The notes beneath the pieces were generated by a model. It saw only the letters and a list, made by a program, of their open reading frames with translations. It did no database searches and was not told the DNA's origin. The translations under genes and the position numbers were made by a program. 64,000 bases of DNA, taken from assembly GCF_024139115.2 (NCBI RefSeq), contig NW_026942475.1:62001-126000 (forward strand), given 5' to 3'. This document shows, one piece after another, positions 55,816 through 64,000 of this stretch (positions are counted from its first letter, which is position 1; every line of letters starts with the position of its first letter). This DNA is from Armigeres subalbatus (taxonomy: Eukaryota; Arthropoda; Insecta; Diptera; Culicidae).

Positions 55816-55959
55816 TCACTACTATTTTTTTAACTAGGGTGAAATGCCCAATAGTGGACTCCCTAGTAGCGGATTGTGCTCTTCCTGTCATAAGGAGTAG
55901 AAATTTTCAACATATTAATTCTGCTTGATAGCTAATAACAAGTATCTCCCCTTCACGAT

Positions 55960-56074
<115 letters not shown>

Positions 56075-56167
56075 GCTCAAATACACGACGTTATTCGTTG
56101 AAATTAACATTTTAAAGTTTGACTAGAGAGTTTCGCCCTGTAGTAGACCCCCTGGAAGTCCATAATA

Positions 56168-58000
56168 CACGGATAGAAAACTGTTAACATTGAACCAAAA
56201 AATATGATTGTTGTTTCCAAATTGTCACATTTTATTGAAAACACTATGAAATTTATTGTTTCAACAAGATTTGTTAACATAATATTGTACGTTTACTTGC
56301 TAGGTGGACACGGTCGGTTAGAGTAGCCGTTCCACCAAGTGTTCGTCAAAGTAGTCGCTAGAGTATTCACTGTTGGTTAGAGCGAGACAAAGTAAACGTC
56401 AAAAACATTCCAACCAGTAATCTGAGTAAAAGAGCGAATATTTGTTTACCGGCAACCACGTGCTTATTGGCACCGCAAAAAAATACGAAAAAATATTTCA
56501 TAAAGTTCTGCGACTGTAATATTGAAGAATTTATTTCATTTGAATAAATATTTGTAATCATTCAAATTAAGTTTTATAAGACATTAACATTGCCGTTCCC
56601 CCTCGATTTTTGCGCTTACTCTGAGTAGCCGTAAAAGTAATCGGGAAAATTTTGATAGCGAGTAAATCCACAATATCAATAACAAAATGTATTTATTTCA
56701 ACAATACATTTTATAAATGAGCTTTGAGAAAAAGCTCGCCTCACTTCAATGTACACATTTGAAAATAACCACAGTAGGTTTTTAGTGGACCATATTTGAT
56801 ATTAAATGTGTATCCTTGAAAACTTCAAAACCATTCGAAAAATTCAACTCGCTGACGTTTCTTTTAGTAAATGACACTAAATAGCTGTAATGCTTCATCA
56901 ATTTCTTCAATGGCTTTAACCAACTAGAACTTGACCTTTTTTTCAACTTAGTGTTCTTTTAGCATTTCCATATTTATTAATTGTAAGCTTTCCTATGCCC
57001 ACCAATTGCATGAATATGTATCTTCTGTGACAAGAACAATGGCTATATGAGATATTATTTTGATGTTTGTCAGATCGTTTTGTTTGAGTTAGTTAGGTAC
57101 ATAATAACGAAGTAATTAAGCACGCTCAATAATAACATGCTTGTTATTATTAATTAGTCCAGTTTTATTGATTTTACGTTAAATATTATCATTTTTACAA
57201 TACTTATACAATACAATAAAATATTTATAATAATTTGCATGTGACGATTAAAATTGTTTGCAAAAAACAAATAGGGTATTTGTGGTTGTTTGGCTTGATT
57301 TTAGTAAACAAATCTTTTTTTTAATCTTTATTTAGGTAGTAAACAAATCGTGCTACCATCAAATTCAACCAAAAACTTGTTTTTCCAAGTGGGCAGAAAT
57401 GCAACGGACCAAGTGGCCAGAAATGTACCGAATACTGCTATTGCCAATTGGTAAGGATTTTTTTATCTATATTAATATTTATGATAATTAATTATATTAT
57501 TTTTATTAAATATTATTTTCAGATGTTATGATTTGGATTCAAATGTGGCACCGCAAACTTCCGATAGGAGAGCATAGCAAGCATACGGAAAGACGGAATT
57601 ACCTCAAAATAAATCCCAAAATGTGTACGGGAGGAAGAAATAAATAGAGTGATAAAATGTAAAACATAATAAAGAAAAAAAATATAAAAATATTTTGATA
57701 ATAAAGCCACAATGCATTTCCCTATTTATTTTTCAACCGAATTATTTATTGAAACAAACATACTTCTCTTTTTGAATCAACACTAAATCTCTTTTAAAAT
57801 CAATAATATTATTTTTGATTTGATATAGAACGTTGAAAACTTATGAAAGCTTTCTGAACCCATAGCTTTCAAAGCTTTTGTTAAAACAATAATACTGGAT
57901 TGTTGAAACAACAATAATTCTTATTACCGCCAAAACAATGCGAAATTCTTGTTGAATTTATGTATGATATTATTGTTTTTAAAATAGTTTTTTCTGCGTG
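56168..58000. mobile_element. 1.83-kb TA-flanked non-autonomous element
   Basis: The ends CACGGATAGAAAAC and (reverse complement) CACGCAGAAAAAAC are short imperfect inverted repeats, with TA on each side (56166-56167 and 58001-58002). The interior is AT-rich and non-coding. CAC(N)GAAAAA-type ends also appear at 11296, so several elements here may form one superfamily. Confidence 0.6.
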
Positions 58001-58020
58001 TAGGAAATTGCTTCCCTATC

Positions 58021-58178
58021 CTATAGACCTGTGCAGGAGTTCATCAAATTTACTCACCTGATGGATTTTGACATTTGAGCGGGTCGTCTTCTCGAACAAA
58101 AGTTCATTTTGCATTCATTATGCGACCCGCTCAAACGTCATAATTTCTTGGGGGAGTTCATTTTGCGTTAGTCTATAG
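58021..58178. mobile_element. Fold-back MITE (copy 2 of 2)
   Basis: It is bounded by CTATAGAC and GTCTATAG and is closely similar to 1336-1487. It lies 20 bases right of the 56168-58000 element. Confidence 0.7.
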
Positions 58179-58668
58179 TCGACACTTCATTTGATTTTCC
58201 TGTTTCGTTTCGGGACGTTCTTCTTCCCTATAAGCCATTTTATAGAAAGCTCAAATGACAGGAGACCAAACACTAATATTTACATTTTACAAGGAACATT
58301 TGCGAAAATGAAATGAAATGATGATGATGAAGATGAAATGATGATGGTTTACATGCAAATTTACCAAAACAAAGACCGCTCGTCCACTCAAAATTTCGAT
58401 CAACTGTTCGAATCTGTCTCATAAAATGGCTTATTATGGACCCCCCAAAAAATCCTATAATGGATGTTTATTTTTTATAGAACTGAAAAAAATCAACTAA
58501 TTTTACTTTCCATAGCATTTCTAATGCATGCAATCCAATCATAGGAATGTAAGGTAGGTTCACCCGATGGAATTTCATAGAAAAATGTTTACTTTGTGCT
58601 GTAATAATGCAAAAATGGCAGGAGGATCCACTATTGATTGGGGGTCCACTATTCGGCACTTTACCCTA

Positions 58669-59175
58669 ATTTTATTTGCTAATTATTTATCTAATACATG
58701 CATTCATCTCTTAGACTAGGTGTTCCGTGTTTTCTTAACACTATCATCCTTATTTGCTATGTTATATTTTAGTTATTATTACCCTTATGTTACCGACAGG
58801 GTACCCGGGTACCTTTTTCGTTTTCAAGTGAATTTTTTTTAGGGTTCTAAACATCACAGGAAATTAAAACTCCGTGACATCTTCAAACTCGGCAAAATTT
58901 AGGTTTGGGTGGTATCAAAATGAAAATCCAGTAAGGGGGGGCTTGGGGAGGTCCTAAATATTTTTACCCCGTAACGTACCGACAGGAAATTCGTCCTCTA
59001 TCCGATCCATGTTACATAGAACCGATTCGGATTACCTGGTTACTGGAATTCCGAATTAGCTAGACCATGTCTCAAAATTGGATAAGTTGATGCTATAGAA
59101 ACCAAGTGATGATTTCTTGTATCCTAAGCAACCAATTCAGTAGAAAATTCGAGGATTATGGCTCCATAACGTATT
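58669..59175. other. No recognised feature; GGTACC-rich palindrome near 58800
   Basis: Intergenic-type sequence with a GGGTACCCGGGTACC palindrome (58799-58813) but no ORF or element ends that I can support. Confidence 0.4.
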
Positions 59176-59731
59176 AGGACCACAATGGATGGATAACAAC
59201 CGGAACGGTCATTCTGGAACAAGTTCCCGGAGGGCCCATAGGGGCCATAAAATCATTTAGAATAAATCCTGGCAATATGGATATCAAAATTTTTGGAATG
59301 GTTCCGGAAACATGTTTTCCATGTAATTGAGACCATAGGATGGATAACAACCGGAACGGTCATCCTGGAACAGGTTCCCGTGTGCCCTATAGTGGCCACA
59401 AATTCATTGAAACCTTGGCAATATGGGTATCAAAATTCTTGGAATTGTTTGGGAAACATGTTTTCCATGTAGTTGAGATCATAGAATGGATAACGACCGG
59501 AACGGTCATCCTGGAACAGGTTCCCGTGGGCCCTATAGTGGCCACAAATTAATTTAGAAGAAACCCTGGCAATATGGGTATCAAAATTCTTCGAATTGTT
59601 CCGGAAACATTTTTTCCATGTAATTGAGACCATAGGATGGAAAACAACCGGAACGGTCATTCTGGAACAGGTTCCCGTGGGCCCTATAATGGCCACAAAA
59701 TCATTTAGAATAAACCCTGGCAATATGGGTT
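59176..59731. repeat. Minisatellite, about 150-bp units, four copies
   Basis: Units start at 59191, 59342, 59488 and 59639 (periods 151, 146, 151) with GGATAACAACCGGAACGGTC. Each contains CTGGAACAGGTTCCCG, itself an inverted motif, and GGCAATATGG. The LTR of the gypsy element begins at the end of the fourth copy. Confidence 0.88.
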
Positions 59732-59944
59732 TGTGTCCACTTACATCCATCTTACAGTCTCCATATTGTGAGGTGAAGAATTTAGAGTGTAGACTAATGA
59801 ACACTTAGAGTGAACTCCAGATAATCTCCAGTGTATGAGCACAGAATTCAATATAGACAGTATAAGCTTGAACTCGCAACCGAACGGTCTTTTCTCTATA
59901 CTATCCGAAAGCAACCCATTCCCAGTCGAATTAAAGTCGTAACA
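59732..59944 (+). repeat. Probable 5' LTR of a Ty3/gypsy element
   Basis: It starts TGTGTCCAC and ends GTCGTAACA, two bases before the primer site candidate. It has a TATA-like GTATAAGC at about 59860 and ATTAAA near its end. The 3' LTR is outside the window, so the left edge is uncertain. Confidence 0.6.
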
Positions 59945-59945
59945 A

Positions 59946-59960
59946 TTGGCGACGAGGATA
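59946..59960 (+). promoter_or_regulatory. Candidate primer binding site
   Basis: TTGGCGACGAGGATA follows the LTR closely, a form typical of gypsy-group elements. The tRNA was not identified. Confidence 0.6.
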
Positions 59961-60047
59961 AAACCGGCGCGGAGTGACGGGACGTTTGTGCGGGTCGTGA
60001 CAGATACCCAGTGTTTCACGGAATAAGTGAAATTCTAGTAGTTCCAC

Positions 60048-61381
60048 ATGGCTACAGGAAGTGATAGTAAAGATGCCATACCCCAGACGGTATCGGTGAC
60101 ACCGGTAGTGGAAAAGAGAACAAAGGGAAAGTTCCCAATGTACGTGGCTGGTCTCAATGTGAGTTCGTATTTGCAGACTGTGGACATTTTCTTTGCATTA
60201 AACAAAACCCCAGCTGAAGAAAAAGCACTGGAATTTATTACGAGTGTTGGGCAAGAAACAGCAAACCGCATTATAGGAAGTTTCAAACCTGAAAAAATAG
60301 TTAATAAAACGTATGATCAAATCATCGAACAGTTTAAGAAACTACATGAAGAAAACAAAAACGTGTTCGCCGAACGTTATCGTTTGATTACTCGCAAACA
60401 TGCAATAGGTGAGACTCTCGATGATTTTACTATTGATTTGCAAGATATTGTAGAGCACTGTAGTGTGAGTGTGGAAACCGAAGCTACCTTAGTACAATCC
60501 GTATTTGTAGCAGGACTGAGAAACGATAAAACCCGCGAGACCATTTTACGTGAAGCAAGTGATAGACTTAGTTTGGCACAATTATTAGAAAAAGCGAAAA
60601 TGATTGAGATTGCGGTTCACGAATCTAGAAAAATGGCCCGTAGTGAAATAAGCGAGGTGAACTATTTTGACCGTCGTGGTTCGTACAGTCAATCTCGTAA
60701 CGTAGTGCAGAAAGGGAAGTTTGGCGAAGCAAGCAACTCATGGAGAGGGCAAGGTGTTTCAACAAGTCATGGTGGAACATTCAAACCCAATAACCAAACC
60801 GTGTGTTACAATTGTTATAACAAGGGCCACCTGTCATACGACTGCATGCTACCGAAGGCCAAAAAACCTAGATCTAGTGCTCCAACACAAAGAAGCTATG
60901 GGAATAGGAAACGTGCTTTCGAACAACGGATTAATCAACTGACGGCTGCCATGGAGGAACTCAAATCTTCGTTTAATCATGAGGATCAGCAGTGTGACAA
61001 GCAATCCAGTGGAGGATCTGACGACGACGAAGACGACGAGCAGTCAGCTAACTGGGTAAATAATGTATTGCTCGGTAAGTCAAGTAATATAACACCAGCT
61101 ATTGTGGAAATAATCGTGAATAACAGAAAATTGGCAATGGAATGTGATACCGGTGCGTGTGCTACGATATGTTCACTTAAAACTTACAAAGCTTAATTTA
61201 GCAACATAGAACTAATACCTATAAAAAGAAGCTTTTTCGTTATATCCGGGGATAAGGTTTCGGTGTTAGGAACAATACAGGTACAAGTTCAGTTGAGAGA
61301 AGTTATAAAAAACCTAACAATGATTGTAATCAAATCTGCACGTGATTTTGTCCCTCTGTTAGGAAGGGATTGGCTGAATAT
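60048..61381 (+). pseudogene. Gypsy gag and protease, one in-frame stop
   Basis: The start is ATG 60048 (M-A-T-G-S-D). The gag capsid-like region runs to about residue 240. A CCHC knuckle (C-Y-N-C-Y-N-K-G-H-x4-C) lies at about 60805-60846, then an acidic D/E run at about 61018-61040. The protease active site D-T-G-A is at about 61147-61158. A TAA at 61194-61196 ends the 382-codon frame, but the same frame continues to the conserved L-L-G-R-D-W-L (about 61354-61374). This single stop is either a mutation or a readthrough site; nothing in the sequence shows the latter. The rest of this segment is undamaged. Confidence 0.85.
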
Positions 61382-61393
61382 ATTTTTTCCAAA

Positions 61394-61543
61394 CTGGAGA
61401 CACAAACCGTCTAAGACGAATTAAGTACTGTCCATTTAATTCCACCAGTTAACTGGTGGAATTAAATGGACAGTACTTAATTCGTCTTAGACGGTTTAAT
61501 ACATTCCACTAAACGAGCTTAATATACTTTTCTGGAGACACAA
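61394..61543. mobile_element. Palindromic insert with 12-bp target duplication
   Basis: CTGGAGACACAA is present at 61394-61405 and 61532-61543. Between them lies a 94-bp palindrome (61404-61497) and a 34-bp tail. The insert plus one target copy is 138 bp, a multiple of three, so pol stays in frame across it, although a stop (TAA) lies inside. The long target duplication suggests insertion by LINE machinery rather than a DNA transposase. Confidence 0.7.
61404..61497. repeat. Perfect 94-bp palindrome (47-bp arms, no loop)
   Basis: The arms are exact complements, centred on CCAGTT/AACTGG at 61450/61451. I checked every base of both arms. Confidence 0.95.
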
Positions 61544-63476
61544 CTTTACACTTAATTCACTCCATTCAACAGTACACGCAACACACCATCAATGGATTCA
61601 ACAACTCGTACAAAATTTGAAGAGTTCATTTCCAAAAGCTTTCGATGATGATTTGACCGAACCTATCAAGAATGTAGTGGTAGACATAAAGATCGATCCA
61701 CTCGCAAAACCAATAATACACAAACCTTATACTGTGGCCTTCAAACATAGAGAGAAGGTAGCTAAATACTTAGATGACCTCGAGGCAAAAGGGATTATCG
61801 AGAAAGTGCAATATGCTGAGTGGGCCTCTCCTATCGTTGTGGTGGTAAAATCAAATAAGGTTGACATTCGAATTTGCATGGACGGCTCAAAAACAGTTAA
61901 TCCACACATTATAACTCATCACTACCCTCTACCTCTAATTGAGGAACTAATCACTAATAAAAGCGGTGCAAAGAAATTTGCTCTAAGGTACCCCGGGGCA
62001 AGTGAAAATACGGGGTAAGTGGGTACTATGGCTGCCAATTAATCGGTGAACGTTTTTAGTGGTAACAATGTTCTAGAAAGATGAAGCAGAATTATCAAAG
62101 AATTCGCCTGACACAAAAAAATTTGGAATCAAAACCATTTGCGGCACCATACTAATGGTATTGTTCAATCAAGACTTTAAACTACCGGCAAAATCTATCA
62201 CTTTTATTTTTATTCAATGGATTTTCAACAAAATAGTCGTTCCTAAATTCATCATTGATGTGGAAAGTGAATATTTTGAGCAATTAAATAATTGTGTGAC
62301 ATCAAAAACGATTTAAAAGTTTTGATTAAAGCCAAAATCTGCAATTTTCACTTTCCCTTGATTTTAAACATACATGGGGCAAGTGGGACATATTTGAACA
62401 ACATTTTCGATAGGGCCATTTTACCTGTTTTTAGATTGTTGTCTAGTGAAAAATAACTTCGACACTCATATGTCATATGGATCTGAATCATATGCAGTTG
62501 ATATCGTTGGTTTAGTTGTTAAGAAGTAGTGTACAGTTGATTTACCTAATGTGTATTTTACTTTCTGAAAATTATCTCCCTCATGGAAAAGAGCAATGGT
62601 TATATCTATGCAAAATTTTCCGTTTACAGTGCAAACAATCTATTTATTCTACAATAGATCAACAGGTTTTGTCTTGTGTTTTGCTATTTTTAAACTTCGC
62701 ATCAGATTAACAGATTTTAAGATAAATAAAGTGCTTAAGACATGAATTGGCCATTTCGTTCTATTACAAATTTACAACACCGCCTGAATAAAAACGTTCC
62801 TTTTGAGGTTCTAGTTTATGTAATAATTTGTGTTAAACAGAGAAACATTTATTCGAAAAGTGAACAAAGATTTGCTTATCTCTTCCATCTAACACATTTG
62901 GTAAGAAAGTAAGCTAATGTAAAGCCAGACAACAGACAATTAAACGGTAAACCGGATGTTGCCTTGATTTTATATCTGCTAACATTGTAATCCCTTTCTT
63001 TTGCCAAAAACAAAAGTCTGACAAGCAATAAACCTCCATCCATGATCTGAAATGCTACGACTCAGAAATAACATGAACATTATATCTACATTTAGTTTCG
63101 TTCGACAGTATAGAGCAGAATAGGTCCCACTTGCCCCGTTTGAAGGGGTAAGTGGGTCCCACAGGTAAATTTATTGAAAGTCACTACCAATATTTTTGTA
63201 ACTGAATAAATTACTCACAACACGTCTACACTTCAACAACGGAAGCATATAATGATGTATCCGTGGTTAATGTCCTGAAATACCTTGTTTTCTAAGTATG
63301 CTTTGGAGATTTTGCTGAACTAGCGTTTTTTTAGGTCCCACTTGCCCCGGGGTACCTTAATTGATTTACGAGGAGCGTACCAGCAATTAGAAGTGTCTGA
63401 AGCGACAAAAAAATTATTAGTGATTAATACACATAAAGGCCTATATGCTTTTAAACGATTGCCCTTCGGTGTTAAG
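61544..63476 (+). pseudogene. Gypsy reverse transcriptase, split by a TIR element
   Basis: N-terminal RT runs to 61985 (with K-Y-L-D-D-L-E-A-K-G-I-I-E, W-A-S-P-I-V-V-V-V-K and Y-P-L-P-L-I-E-E). It resumes at 63358 with D-L-R-G-A-Y-Q-Q-L, which holds the first catalytic Asp, and L-P-F-G-V-K. At about 63476 another insert cuts it before the Y-x-D-D motif, which is not in the window. Removing the TIR element and one TA rejoins the two parts in frame. Confidence 0.85.
61986..63357. mobile_element. 1372-bp TA-flanked transposon with AGGTACCCCGGGGCAAGTG ends
   Basis: The 19-bp ends AGGTACCCCGGGGCAAGTG are perfect inverted repeats with TA at 61984-61985 and 63358-63359. Subterminal copies of GGGGCAAGTGGGAC or its variants occur near 62015, 62374 and 63121-63157 in both orientations, a pattern of transposase binding sites. 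No transposase ORF is present. Confidence 0.88.
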
Positions 63477-64000
63477 GACATAGTTGGAAGAGTACCACGA
63501 TGGCAGTCAATATGGCACCGGACCTTCCACGGGTCAACCCCACACCTCCCGCACTCCTTTCCCACCAACATTCGGATGCATCGAACAGCATCGAATAAAA
63601 GTCTAATATTGAAATTACTAACCTGTTCACTGCATATTTATTCACTTCCTATGATAATGGACATGTTTATCCAAAGAGTCCTTTGTATTTCGGCTTGAAT
63701 ATTATCCTAAATCAGCAGTTTCGTGCCAATTTAAAAGCGGTTCGCGATTTGGTGGGTTTATCACTGCACTTCACTTCTTCTCCACGGGTCAACCCCACAC
63801 CTCCCGCACTCCTCTCCCACCAACATTCGGATGCATCGAACAGCATCGAATAAAAGTCTAATATTGAAATTACTAACCTGTTCACAGCATATTTATTCAC
63901 TTCCTATGATAATGGACATGTTTATAAAAGGGTCCTTTGTATTTCGGCTGGAATATTATCCTAAATCAGCAGTTTCGTGCCAATTTAAAAGCGGTTCGCG
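63477..64000. repeat. Insert with 255-bp tandem repeat, runs off the window
   Basis: After L-P-F-G-V-K the gypsy sequence stops. About 50 bases on, a unit starting TCCACGGGTCAACCCCACAC begins at 63526 and repeats from 63781 (period 255) to the window end. It is non-coding. The right edge and class are unknown. Confidence 0.75.

Larger units (their letters stand above)
59732..64000 (+). mobile_element. Ty3/gypsy LTR retrotransposon, 5' part, multiply interrupted
   Basis: The order LTR, primer site, gag, protease, RT (with no integrase before RT) indicates Ty3/gypsy. It is interrupted by a palindromic insert (61406-61531), a 1372-bp TIR element (61986-63357) and a tandem-repeat-bearing insert from about 63476 that continues beyond the window. 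Integrase and the 3' LTR are not visible. Confidence 0.85.

Noticed and set aside
59176..59731. CRISPR-like array
   Set aside because: Units of about 150 bp are fully repeated with no unique spacers; it is a minisatellite in a eukaryotic genome.

Overview
The window looks like transposon-dense, gene-poor DNA from a culicine mosquito, most likely Aedes. I base this on the tRNA-derived SINE ends, the R1-clade LINEs seated in (AC)n repeats, the many TA-flanked MITEs and the copia/gypsy elements. The species call is an inference. I found no convincing host protein-coding gene, no functional tRNA or rRNA gene, no CRISPR array and no viral insertion other than LTR retrotransposons. Almost every long reading frame belongs to a broken mobile element.

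Layout. 1-12.0 kb: a tRNA-like SINE, then two diverged copies (A about 265-2180, B about 7810-11990) of one repeat. Each copy carries different insertions, so each serves as the empty-site control for the other. Between them sits a copia element (2191-6925) with nearly identical LTRs but a ruined gag-pol. Copy B holds a 2.55-kb TA-flanked transposon (8000-10553) and two more MITEs. 12.0-15.6 kb: a 166-bp satellite ending in (CA)n, then a deleted R1-clade LINE (family 1). 15.6-31.3 kb: a minus-strand CR1-like LINE split by three insertions with readable target-site duplications: an I-group LINE (15972-23230), an LTR element with 1.7-kb LTRs and no gag-pol (23374-28508), and a Harbinger-like MITE (30778-30960).

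31.3-50.4 kb: an array of R1-clade LINEs, all on the minus strand. In their transcription order they are family 3 (50387-43592), family 2 copy B2 (43550-37054, carrying a hAT element and a fold-back MITE), family 1 copy 2 (37053-35254) and family 2 copy B1 (35229-31300). Most junctions are an (AC)n tract, and the 5' ends of the three families share a conserved block of about 55-60 bases. This fits microsatellite-targeted (Mino-like) R1-clade transposition. The right flank is the same satellite family as the left flank, in inverted orientation.

50.9-64 kb: a 3.2-kb Harbinger-like element with a nested SINE, a set of nested TA-flanked transposons (55837-58666), a 150-bp minisatellite, and the 5' part of a Ty3/gypsy element. 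The gypsy element is interrupted by a 94-bp perfect palindrome, a 1.37-kb TIR element, and a 255-bp tandem repeat that runs off the window.

The elements do not form a pathway. They record successive transpositions, and the order can be read from the nesting. The most unusual points are the (AC)n-seated R1 array with a shared 5' block, the non-autonomous R1 derivative present twice with one identical internal deletion, the LTR element whose LTRs carry an ORF, and an in-frame 45-residue repeat protein between ORF1 and ORF2 of the I-group LINE.
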